Assembly: GCA_037178625.1 (NCBI GenBank)
Contig: CM074143.1
Coordinates: 1,922,001 to 1,986,000, forward strand
Source: Skeletonema tropicum
Taxonomy: Eukaryota; Bacillariophyta; Thalassiosirophyceae; Thalassiosirales; Thalassiosiraceae
Direction: 5' to 3'
Length of the DNA: 64,000 bases
Shown here one piece after another: positions 54,736 through 64,000 of this stretch (its first letter is position 1; each line of letters opens with the position of its first letter). The notes under the pieces are model-generated. The model was not told the DNA's origin. It worked only from the letters and a program-made list of their open reading frames with translations, and did no database searches. The position numbers and the translations under genes are program-made.

Positions 54736-56021
54736 AGATGTGTATAAGCTTATACTCTCGTGCAAATACTTGTATTTGTATATCTCGCCTGTATACAGTA
54801 TACAGGCTTATTGACATACACGTCAATATATCCCGGGCTCTATAACGAGCTGTGGTAGCAGAGACAACCCTCTCCCGTGGTTCCGACTGCGACGCTGTTT
54901 GGTTCTGCCCTCGGCGTATGAAGACTCCAATTGTTGGTTCAATGATGTCTAGGTAGCGATAATGCAACATTTACCTAATTTCCTAAGTGATATGATATGA
55001 AAAATCTAGTGCGTTGACGGCGCTTCCCGCTTCCCTCGCTTTGTTGATGAGTGAGCTTTGAGCGCGGCTTCCGTCCTTGATAATACTTTGTGGGCTGTGC
55101 GTGGGGCTATGCTGTTGGTCGCGTCGGTCTTGGGTGCGCGCAATCAGCGAGCATGACTCGGCATCTTGACTTTAGTATTAATTCCATTATTATGAGTGCC
55201 GTTAAGATTACTCGAATATTTTATTGATTGATGCAGTGGCGTTACCTGATTCTTCAATGATGACTGCTGCTGCTGCAATACATATTGGTTTTGATCCGCC
55301 CCTCCCGGGTGAAGTCATTATTTACGTCACATCAAATTATCTTCCAAATAACGGTTGACGAAACATCCCAACCGCACCCATTCTTTTCTATGACCATAAT
55401 AACGCTTCGTAAGACGGGAGGGGAACCTTGAGACAAACACCAGCGCCCCAAAGGTATTCTATTGTCATGGAGACGACGTATCAAATTTTGACACACGGTC
55501 ATTTCAGAGAGTACTGAGAGTCATTGGTGACTACACCAGGCCCAAAATTCAACTCAGAGCATGGAAGGGAGTGGAGAGGACGGGGCGCAGTGATTTATTG
55601 ACGTGGACCCCTGCGTATTACCGTAAGGGGGGACAAAGAGTCGACGAATGAACACGTTGCGGCTTGTAAATGGAAATGAAAAGATATCCTGAATTTTTGG
55701 ATTGAGTTAGATCTCGATTATCGCCAACTATTGGCTTTATTACGTTTTTTTATGCGACAAAGATGACTATTAGCGATAAAGGAACAGACTGATTCGGGGT
55801 CTAAAAGCGTCCAAATCAATCAATATAACATTCTTTGAGTGCTTCGATCTCAGTCAATACCCAACCGATCATAGTGTTAATTGGACGTGCATGAATGAGC
55901 ATTATCTCAGCTGCAGTCAGCTTCAATGGCCGGCTTAATCGGCTGGAAATTGATCGAGATCGAAGAGTGCAAAGATGTCCTGAAATTTAAGGTACGGACT
56001 AGTTTTAGACTGGTACCAGTC
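54736..56021. other. Repeat-rich intergenic stretch
   Basis: Contains a 21-bp palindrome (GCCTGTATAC-A-GTATACAGGC, 54787-54807), a copy of the 27650-27695 sequence (GCAACATTTACCTAATTTCC at 54964), and the 54999-55212 copy of the region upstream of the RING-like gene. 55993-56017 carries an extra inverted copy of the terminus of the next transposon. No gene is supported. Confidence 0.5.
54999..55212. repeat. Direct copy of the RING-like gene upstream region
   Basis: Parallels 42725-42932 over about 210 bp with small indels, then diverges where the 42-kb copy continues with TTTACGGTAATCG. No coding frame follows on the minus-strand side here. Confidence 0.7.
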
Positions 56022-56481
56022 TACCAGTCTAAAACTAGTCTGTACCTTAAGATACGAGTCTGTACCTTAAGATGTGCTGAATTTTCTATCTGCTCGTTTT
56101 GGACGAGTTCTTGCCCGATTCGAGTGAAACCAAGACAGAGGGAGTTAGCTATGGTGTTGTAGGAGAGGTCTGCATACTCGGTTCGGGTTCGGACCATAGA
56201 ATCGTTTAGGAGACCATTGAGGGGAGTGTAACTATGGTGAACAGATTCAGATTAGCTGAAAACAGCAAAACTATTCATTTTAAAAATTCAGGATATTTCA
56301 GTTTCAGCTAATCTTTTCATAGGGGGGAGCAAGCCCTGTGTTTTTTGGGGAGTCACGAGTGGTGCGCGCCAAGAATTTTCTCAAAATTTTTTGACCATGG
56401 CCAAAATTGGCCATCGCCTGATCGGAGTAAGAAATAGGACCCTTTGGCAGCTTATTCTCTGTTATTATTTGTTTTCATACT

Positions 56482-58496
56482 TTGAAACTGTTGGGGCGCA
56501 TAGACGGGGGTATGGTCTATGCGCCCCAAGAGTTTGGTGGGCTCAAGTGCTCACCCTGTGGAGCTTTTGTTGCCAAACCAGCCAATTTTGTCGACAAAAC
56601 TCCGATCTACAAAAGACTCAACGCATCGGAGAGCTCTCCGATGCAGCAAAGAGCTGACGATGCAGCAAAAGCAATGATGGAAGAGAGTAATGATGATACC
56701 ACGATGGCGGCCGGTGCCGAGGCAGTGCCAAAGCAAAAGAGGAGAAGGACGAAGAGCGGTATTAGCCGCAAGCCAAAGGGTGGCAAGCAGAAGAAATCCA
56801 ACGCACCGCATGCCCCGAACGTCCCTCGGAACCCATCACAGCCAACACAGGCGCCGACGTCAGATAATAATACGGCAGATCCAAGAATATTCAATCTGAA
56901 GAGGGCAACGCAAAGGCGAGATAAGCAAATAGAAGTATTGTCTGCTGATAACCAACAACTGAAAAGGAAAGTCGAGACTACCGCAAGAGAAATTCAATCG
57001 GTTGAACGTGAGACTGCAATGAAAGTGAACGCCATTGAGAAGGGGGCAGAGAAAGTGCACGAGAGGGCTGAAAAGAAGATGAAGCGTGCAGCAGAGGTGA
57101 CGACTACAGCTAATGTCAAAATGGCCGCCGCAGCAAAAGCAGCTACTGACGCAAAAGAGATGAAGAAGGAGGCTTCAAAAGAGAAGACTATCGCAACAAA
57201 GGAGAGGAAGCAAATCAATAACAATAAATTAGCAGTTGCAAACAAGTCAAACAAACAGTTAGCAGCAAAAGATGAGTTGATAGCGGCAAAAGATGAGATG
57301 ATACGTGAACTGAAGGAGAAATTGAGGGCATCACAGAAGGCTGTCAAGGAAGCAGAGGCGAGGGAAGCAAAGGAAATAGCAGCGCGGAAAGAAGTGGAGA
57401 ATTCACTTCAGGATATGGAAGCAAAGTTGGCGAGGATGGAGGCAATGTTGCAGGAACAACTTGCAGCAGGACGAATAGTTATCAAGAAAGAATCTATGAA
57501 GGGAACAGGATTTAAGAGATGGTCGGAAAAGATTGTCCAACTCATCATGGAGTATTTGGTATGTGTTGTTCAAAATGTTTATTATTATTATGTACTTGAT
57601 TCAACTAATCAAAACACTGCTGCATTATTATTATTACACAATAGGTTGCCGGAGGCTCTCCAACAGCGTTTAGCAAGATACTGCTGGCATTCCTTAAAAT
57701 AATGCAACCTGAATCTACCGTTGAAGAACTGCCAAGCATTTGGTTCATCCGTCGAATGAGAACAGTTCTCGCCATTGTTTGCCAGCTAATGTCGGCGTAC
57801 CGTGCTGCCAAGGCGGAGCGGTGGGGTCAGCTCAATTGTGATGAAACAAAGCGCCATCAAACAGAATACCTCAATCTGATTTTGAGTTGTGTAGAAGAGT
57901 CATGTGAGGGGATGCCAGCTGAGTACAAACCAATTTTAATGTCTGCGTGCATTCTTCCCGAAGACGGAACATCAGTGGCACAGCGTGATGCCATTGTATC
58001 TTTCCTTGATGAGATGAATACTTGGTTGGACGAATGGGCAACCCTTACAGAGGAGAAGTTTCCGGGGTTTACGCATGACATCATCAGAAATGGTCTTACA
58101 CTCTCCAAGCTTGTTCAGGGCGGTCTTGTTACACAGGACACTTGCAATGGCGCAAGCAAGGGGTCCGACCTCATTGTAAATGAGATCAAACTTTCGGCCG
58201 CAGCTGCTGGTATTTCGGAAGATCAATGGCTCGTCATCAAGACACACTGCCATCACCATCTTCGTAACATTTGGTGGAAGTGGATGGAGGACAGTCTCTC
58301 GAAGTACCTCCGCGACGCTTTGGAAGGATCACTAGAAGAAATTGATCCAAGGATGAGAATTAGCACCAAGATTTCTGATATTATTCGAGCAGTTGATAAA
58401 GCATTTAGTCTCCCAGCAAACTACCCAAAAGGAAATGGTAAAGAATTCCTGCATTGGCTGGAGAAGTACCATCAAGATACTGCTGGCATTCCTTAA
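56482..58496 (+). CDS. Coiled-coil and putative transposase protein of the 3.7-kb transposon
   Basis: Exon 1 56482-57558, intron 57559-57644 (GTATGT...AATAG, 86 bp, phase 0), exon 2 57645-58496, about 642 residues. It has a start region with C-x2-C (KCSPCGAF), basic disordered residues 85-130, and a long Ala/Lys/Glu coiled coil at about 145-340. The second half reads WFIRRMRTVLAIVCQLMSAY, LNCDETKRHQTEYLNL, VTQDTCNGASKG and KTHCHHHLRNIWWKWM, ending LPANYPKGNGKEFLHWLEKY. Asp in CDET and QDTCN with a C-x-HHLRN motif suggest a DDE-type nuclease fold; a third acid is not obvious. From memory, similar proteins are abundant repeats in diatoms. The end at 58473 runs into a duplicated segment, so the true C-terminus is displaced. 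Confidence 0.6.
57674..57897 (+). repeat. 224-bp direct repeat, first copy
   Basis: Identical as read to 58473-58696, offset 799 bp. Here it is internal to exon 2 (ILLAFLKIMQPESTVEELPS to LILSCVEE) in its natural context. Confidence 0.85.
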
Positions 58497-58696
58497 AATA
58501 ATGCAACCTGAATCTACCGTTGAAGAACTGCCAAGCATTTGGTTCATCCGTCGAATGAGAACAGTTCTCGCCATTGTTTGCCAGCTAATGTCGGCGTACC
58601 GTGCTGCCAAGGCGGAGCGGTGGGGTCAGCTCAATTGTGATGAAACAAAGCGCCATCAAACAGAATACCTCAATCTGATTTTGAGTTGTGTAGAAG
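58473..58696 (+). repeat. 224-bp direct repeat, second copy, interrupting the gene
   Basis: Perfect copy of 57674-57897 placed after WLEKYH. It shifts the frame so the protein ends DTAGIP, and it separates the main gene from the C-terminal piece at 58706. Either a true rearrangement or an assembly fault. Confidence 0.85.
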
Positions 58697-58705
58697 CTTA
58701 ACGTC

Positions 58706-59080
58706 ATGTCAGAAGAAAAAGAGCAAGAAATTAGGGACAAGGCAACCGAAATGCGTGACGAGCGGGAGTTGGACGGAGTTGGAGACAGATACGGTGAAAT
58801 GCAACCTAGACTCCACCCTGCATTGGATGAAAGCTTGATTGATCGTCGCATTGAAATCTGTTTGACGCGTGGTGAGCAGCTAATGTGGCATAGTGGGAAG
58901 GTGGTTGGGATAAAGAGAAGAAAGAAAACTTTCGAAATGCTATACGATGAAGATGTTGTAGATGATGACGAACCTCGTTTGCAAGAAGTTAAGCTGCTGC
59001 CAAGCTTTTGGATCAAGGCTAAGCAAGGCGGATGGAGATTAGCTAAAGAGGAGGTGGAGATGGAGCGTGCGCAACCTTGA
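58706..59080 (+). CDS. C-terminal piece of the transposon protein, 124 codons
   Basis: Begins MSEEKEQEIRDKATEMRDER and continues with DESLIDRRIEICLTRGEQLM, WHSGKVVGIKRRKKTFEMLY and DEDVVDDDEPRLQEVKLLPS, ending GWRLAKEEVEMERAQP. The W-x-SGKVVGI...Y-DEDVV...KLLPSFW pattern looks like a small SH3/Tudor-like beta-barrel, and I remember similar tails on long diatom repeat proteins. It was probably the C-terminal domain of the preceding gene before the 224-bp repeat came between them. Its own ATG may be fortuitous. Confidence 0.5.
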   Translation: MSEEKEQEIRDKATEMRDERELDGVGDRYGEMQPRLHPALDESLIDRRIEICLTRGEQLMWHSGKVVGIKRRKKTFEMLYDEDVVDDDEPRLQEVKLLPSFWIKAKQGGWRLAKEEVEMERAQP

Positions 59081-59701
59081 GTACCAATGTTAAAGTAGGG
59101 GGGGAGTAATGTATTCGTAGTAGAAAGAAGTGTGTAACTCAAGTTCTACTAAGTGATAATTAATCCAGTAGTTCGATACACGTAGCTTGCAGAGCCTAAT
59201 AGAGATTAAAAGAGGAGGTGGAGATGGAGTGCGCAACCTTGAGTACCAATTCCTACATAGAATAAATTGCGGGAGCGAAATTTGGCGCCATCCATCACTT
59301 TCAATTCATGACTCAATGGCCAAAAATGTGCTCCTATGTAGTGCCAAAATGGGTATGAAGAAATGGAACAAATAGCACGAAACTTTGGATATATCTACAT
59401 TGGATATATATGAATTCATGTATGCAATAGTATTTGGTATAAAACCTATTTGAAAATTCATCATTCTGGGCTTGCTCCCCCCTACTTTTCACCATAGGTA
59501 CACTCCCCTCAATGGTCTCCTAAACGATTCTATGGTCCGAACCGAGTATGCAGACCTCTCCTACAACACCATAGCTAACTCCCTCTGTCTTGGTGTCACT
59601 CGAATCGGGCGAGAACTCGTCCAGAACGAGCAGATAGAAAATTCAGCACATCTTAAGGTACAGACTCGTATCTTAAGGTACAGACTAGTTTTAGACTGGT
59701 A

Positions 59702-59956
59702 CTTCAGTTGGTACTGACAATGCTTCTGCGGCGGATGTCTTTGGCTTTGGTGCAAACAATACAACCACGTCTGAAAAAGCTTCTGCTGCAAATGTTTTTG
59801 GTGGAACGAATGTGGCTGCCACTGAAAATACTTCTGCGGCAGATGGTTTCGGTGCATTGAATCCAGCTACGTCTGAAAATGCCTCTGCTGCAAATGTTTT
59901 TGGCACCCTTTCTGGTTCTGGAAGTCCTACTGCTACTGATACTGAAGAGGTTTTAG
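59702..59956 (+). pseudogene. FG-repeat (nucleoporin-like) coding fragment, left part
   Basis: The frame reads TSVGTDNASAADVFGFGANN, SEKASAANVFGGTNVAATEN, TSAADGFGALNPATSENASA, ANVFGTLSGSGSPTATDTEE and V. Repeats are of the ASAA-x-x-FG type in an uncharged, Ser/Thr/Asn/Ala-rich context, as in FG nucleoporins that line the nuclear pore, although a simple-repeat protein cannot be excluded. It starts at the right end of the 3.7-kb transposon and is cut at 59956 by another insertion. Joining across that insertion continues the frame at 63667. Confidence 0.6.
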
Positions 59957-62900
59957 TAGGGGGTGTTTTCATAACTTTCTGAATTTTTTATGCTGCCAAA
60001 AAACATCGACCAAGTGATTATATGCATACCTAAGGGTATTAGAAGTGATTTATAGGAAGAATTATGTTCATAGCACCACCATGGTCGAAGATATCAATAG
60101 ATACAATTACAAGAAAATCACTCATCTGGTATTGGACATTTACGCACCCTATGTTGGAATTACATATGGCTATTGTAGGAGGATACCAACCGGTTATGAA
60201 AATAATGGCGCCATCCATCATCAGATCTCACAAGACCAAAAATGGCTTCAACCATGGTATCTTTGCCCTTATATCGTCGCTTACCACAGATAATACTCAT
60301 CTCAGGATGTAAACTATATGCGGAACTCATGTACCAGTGTATATGCAATGATATTTGATAAAATTTTGGGCTATTCATTCGTGTTCCTGCACTGTAATCA
60401 TGTAGAATGAGCTGGCAAGGGGCCACAATATCAGTCATCACCATGAAAATGGAGCATATCATCCCATTTTAAACGTAATAAACCCAAGTCAGCACACAAT
60501 CTCTTTCTATTGATACATGAGGTGGATCCGCAAACACTGGAGTGCCCGTTCCGGTCTTCATAGCAGTGATATATCCCGTGAGCGAAGCATGACATCCGAA
60601 TCGACTCTCATGAATTTTCGCTCGTATATTCTGCAATAGCATGACGAGATGATTATTAACAACGAAAAGAACAGCAACTAGTCTCGCCGTATATATACAG
60701 GCATTGTTTGCGCGGATCTATGTGTCACGTGTTGATTGTCTCTTGTAATATTTTCAAATTTGGGTGTCAAATTTAGCTCTCCAAAATAATCGAATTTTTG
60801 TGTTATGGGGCTATGTCTCTTACATCATAGACTACATACCGTAATAAGCTGCTTCACATCACTTCATATAACCTATAGAAGGATGTCATGTGGTGGAATG
60901 AGGTTGAATTATCCGTAGCAGTCCCAAAGTACACGGATCTGTCAGCATGCGTTGAGTTCTCATCTGCGCTAGTGGAGAGGGTAGGATTGCGTATATCTCC
61001 TCCTATTCTGATAGAACAACAATGTAAAGACATCCTCCTCTAGCCATGGTATATACAAAGCTGTTTTGGGCATTGAGATCCGATTGATGTAGTTCGTGCC
61101 TGCGAAACGAAAAATGCCGCACGGAAATTGATGGATTTTCATTATTGCGCCCGTAATGTATAAAGAGCTGATGCCATGGTAATCATCAATTTCGTCCATT
61201 ACCAACTGAACCAGACACCCACCATAGCCCATACAAACATTAGATGCGGCTCATTTGGGTATTATCCCCCGCTCTTCACTAGATTGTCGAATAATGCACA
61301 TGTTGGGCAATTCTTTGTGGAATAAATTCGTGAGAGATACTCCAATATCATGTCCGCTCTATGCAATATCATCCACAAACCGCATAACAACTGACGTATA
61401 TAGCCTAAAGGAGGCGGATGATGTGAAGTTGATTGCTTTGTGAATAACTTATGTTCCAATAATTGAATTCTCCCCCCGAAATGTTGTGTCGACCGACCGA
61501 TGTCAACACATGCCTGGAGTGTTATTTATTGAGTTCTGGGGCGATTCTGAATCCAGAAACGCACAGCAACGTTGTAAGCATCATATAGAGGACATCCGAT
61601 CAGTTTAATATGGGATGGGTGGCGATAGTATTGGTGTAGAGGACGATCCATCCGGGCAGCACAAATTTCATCGTCACGGTGGTTGTTGCGTAGTGAAAAT
61701 ACGGCAGATATTTGATATCTGTGGCTGGGTGAATTTTTGATCCGGCGCAGCCGGATCAGCAGAAATGCTGCACGAAGAGAGGAAAGAAAGGAGGGGGAAA
61801 GAGGAGGAGAAAGGGTAGGAGGATGTTGATGTATGCTCTGTTTCGAATTCACTAGCTTTAAAGCTAGATACACCTGCTTTTGCTTGATTCTAATTGCTGT
61901 CATTCTTTGTTGGGCCCCGTTCTGTGCCTTGTGATGCTTTACATTATTGCCACATGCTCATTGGAGGGTATACTACCACACCATCAGATCCATCTGTACC
62001 ATACGTTGCATGTGACGCTATGACCCACACTGTGCACCCAAGCAAATACCCCAAAGACACTATACCTACCAGTATTGCTCGTTTGTGCTCTTGATGTCAA
62101 TTAAGTTGTGGTGCTTCGTCGTTTCTCTCGGATGATGCTTGCTGTCAAAGCATTGCTTCAATGAGCCTTCTGATCCGTCCTCGCTGGGAATGCACGGGAT
62201 GTGATCATTGTGTCAGATGTCTTCTTCTAAGCCTCCTCGAGGTCATGATCGATCGTCATGCCAGTTGATCTATGTGGAAAAGTGACTCCTTGTCGTTATC
62301 AAATCGTTTTCTGATCCGTATCTATTGTAGGCATCTCTCCCTCTCTTCTTCATAAGCTAAGTGATTTTGATTGCGTCCGGCATCCGACATTAGAGTTGCT
62401 TTGCATCTTAACCTTCTATCTATTTCCACTTGACTGTTACTTGATTTGTATTTTTCTACTCTCTGGTGATTTGTACGTGTCTACTCTCTGGTCTGACACT
62501 GTTTGTATTTATTTACGACGACAGCGTCACTGTGCTACTGGTGTTGTCCTTATTGTTGTTATTATCATTCACTGCCGTCTTCGGCGTCACGGCTGGTGAT
62601 AATTAAATGCATCGCTGCAGGAGGTTTCGGTGGCTGCTAGTACGGGTTCTCTCTCTGTAATGCTGCATCTACGTGAACCGCAAACTATTTGCATTTTGTC
62701 TATTTTTGCATTCCGTGAAGTGTTGTCAAATAGCCAATGATTAAATTCACCCAATCGAGCAGAATCTTAGGTAGCCTGTGATGATGACCCAATGTGAGTT
62801 GCATTTCATTGATTTGCGTTCATTTCTATCCACTGACTGATGCGCTGCTTTGTGTGTCGGCATCGGAGCGCGAGCTGAGGAAAACAAAAAATGAGCATGA

Positions 62901-63203
62901 ACATGAACTTTCAGAGCAATTTCCTCGCACTTTTGATTAGCTACGCTTCTCCAAAGATGATATCGAGAGTGATTATGATTAAATGGATTGTCGGCAGCTG
63001 CATAAGTATGTTCTGGGGTCGATATTGCTTCCGCTGGAGTTGTTATGCGAGGTCGACATTAGCTAGCATGGTCCTTCGCAAAAGATCCAGTCTAAAATTT
63101 GGCGCGCCTCGAAAAGATCCATTTTAATGTGGTCGGGCCGGTATTTTTACGGGTAAAGTCTACTTGCCCGTTGTCGCCATCGAATTTGTGTGAGACAAAG
63201 TTA

Positions 63204-63231
63204 GTGTCGCCATCGAATTCGATGGCGACAC
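63204..63231. repeat. Perfect 28-bp palindrome with flanking copies of its arm
   Basis: GTGTCGCCATCGAA is followed at once by its reverse complement. The arm GTCGCCATCGAATT occurs again in direct orientation near 63172 and 63292. Confidence 0.85.
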
Positions 63232-63378
63232 CCGCTTTCGTGTGGAAAAGTTTAGTAGGGAGTAAGCTAGAAGAAGGCGGGTGAAAATGCTGTCGCCATC
63301 GAATTTTTGCGCCACCGCTATATATTTACCATCTGCCGAAAATACTCGTTCGTTCGGGGAATTTTCCAAAATCGGCCT

Positions 63379-63419
63379 TTGTAGTGACATCCCACAGTGT
63401 ATTTGGGATGTCACTACAA
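63379..63419. repeat. Perfect 16-bp stem hairpin
   Basis: TTGTAGTGACATCCCA pairs with TGGGATGTCACTACAA across a 9-base loop. Confidence 0.85.
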
Positions 63420-63659
63420 TCTGGCTTTCGTTTGAAACGCTAGTATAATTTAATACTTTTGATATGCAAGGCTGGCAGCATTAATCCCGATGAGCATGCC
63501 ATCGACAACTTTGTCGAATGAAATGGAGTTTCGGTCTGTCTGTACACCTCCACAAAAATATTTAAGAACCGCTTCGAAACGTCTCGGCAATCAAAAATAC
63601 GTTGGAATTAGTACTACATTTTAACCCTTATCTATCCCTTTTTATGAAAACACCCCCTA

Positions 63660-64000
63660 GTTTTAGGTGGTGTGAATACGGCTGTTACTGAAAAAGCTTT
63701 TGCAGCAGATGTATTTGGAGCGTCTGCCTCCAATCCTACGTCTGGGTCTGCCGCGGCAAACGTATTTCGAACGATGAATCCACCTCTTTCTGAAAAAGCC
63801 TCAGCTAGAAATGTTTTCGGTGCCCCTCCTGCGCAAGAATTTCTTCTACTTCAGTTGGTACTGAAAATGCTTCTGCGGCGGATGTCTTCGGTGCAAACAA
63901 TACAACCACGTCTGAAAAAGCTTCTGCTGCAAATGTTTTTGGTGGAACGAATGTGGCTGCCGCTGAAAATGCTTCTGCGGCAGATGGTTTCGGTGCATTG
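63660..64000 (+). pseudogene. FG-repeat (nucleoporin-like) coding fragment, right part, runs off the window
   Basis: From the duplicated GTTTTAG the frame reads LGGVNTAVTEKAFAADVFGA, SASNPTSGSAAANVFRTMNP and PLSEKASARNVFGAPPAQ. A frameshift near 63835 is needed to continue as ISSTSVGTENASAADVFGAN and SEKASAANVFGGTNVAAAEN to the window end. The part from 63850 nearly duplicates 59702-59860, so the gene had a long internal repeat. The frameshift may be a sequence error. The fragment continues beyond the window, so intactness cannot be judged. Confidence 0.55.

Larger units (their letters stand above)
56022..59701. mobile_element. 3.7-kb DNA transposon with terminal inverted repeats of about 230 bp
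   Basis: The left terminus (from TACCAGTCTAAAACTAGTCT) and right terminus (ending at 59701) are inverted copies, matching through CTTAAGATGTGCTGAATTTT, GGGAGTTAGCTATGGTGTTG and GACCATTGAGGGGAGTG. TA next to CCAGTCT at both ends could be the target duplication. The interior encodes a coiled-coil plus transposase-like gene and a separate C-terminal piece. The right end abuts an FG-repeat coding sequence. The superfamily is not assigned. Confidence 0.8.
59957..63659. mobile_element. hAT-like insertion, 3.7 kb, in the FG-repeat gene
   Basis: The ends are TAGGGGGTGTTTTCATAA and its exact reverse complement (18 bp). GTTTTAG is present on both sides (59950-59956, 63660-63666). TAGGG-type ends and a 7-8 bp duplication suggest hAT. 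I find no transposase frame inside; the interior is made of short frames only, so it is non-autonomous or decayed. Some interior sequence (GGCGCCATCCATCA near 60207) resembles sequence near 59285. Confidence 0.75.

Noticed and set aside
59561..59972. Minus-strand frames of 93-98 codons over the FG-repeat region
   Set aside because: Mirror images of the FG coding strand and of the transposon terminus.

Overview
This is a eukaryotic nuclear window, most likely from a diatom. The evidence is spliceosomal GT-AG introns of about 75-185 bp, a Pro/Ser/Thr-rich leucine-rich-repeat membrane protein, helicase-associated (HA) domain fragments, MORN-RING and ankyrin-MYND proteins, D/N-rich low-complexity proteins, and fragments of long repeated protein families that I associate with diatom genomes. 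There is a 500-N scaffold gap at 3515-4014. I see no rRNA, tRNA, CRISPR or bacterial operon.

Layout. 0-19 kb is repeat-dominated. It holds relics and inverted-repeat elements, one short Zn2Cys6-like gene (5153-5557), an inverted pair of HA-domain pseudogenes (5.8-6.8 kb minus, 10.6-11.4 kb plus), three stray fragments resembling the XPG gene, a 1465-bp non-autonomous TIR element (8813-10277) and three more TIR elements (13.7-16.4, 17.5-18.2 and 18.4-19.2 kb). 19.5-23.2 kb is an XPG/Rad2-type repair endonuclease gene. 23.2-27.0 kb is a direct tandem array of a small secreted-protein gene, followed by a 2.1-kb TIR element (27.0-29.1 kb). 29.2-42.7 kb is the gene-dense core: ankyrin-MYND (minus), MORN-RING (plus), a 98-residue two-exon gene (minus), the LRR membrane protein (plus) and a RING-like multi-pass membrane protein (minus). 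43.5-45.2 kb is a nested transposon cluster with a clear hAT element (TSD CGTGGAAA). 45.3-46.4 kb is a conserved-looking 361-residue gene. 46.6-54.3 kb is a second, oppositely oriented array of the secreted-protein family. 56.0-59.7 kb is a long-TIR transposon carrying a coiled-coil plus putative transposase gene. 59.7-64.0 kb is an FG-repeat gene fragment split by a 3.7-kb hAT-like insertion.

The most interesting system is the secreted-protein family. Nine gene-sized copies and one relic lie in two inverted clusters. Each has a signal-peptide exon, one intron, and a mature chain made of an acidic segment, an Arg/Lys-rich core with four Cys, and a strongly acidic C-terminus. Seven copies look intact. 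The copy at 23.3 kb has lost its splice acceptor, the copy at 46.7 kb has a nonsense codon, and the relic at 10.3 kb has lost its start codon. A conserved upstream block and short direct repeats travel with the family. I cannot assign a function.
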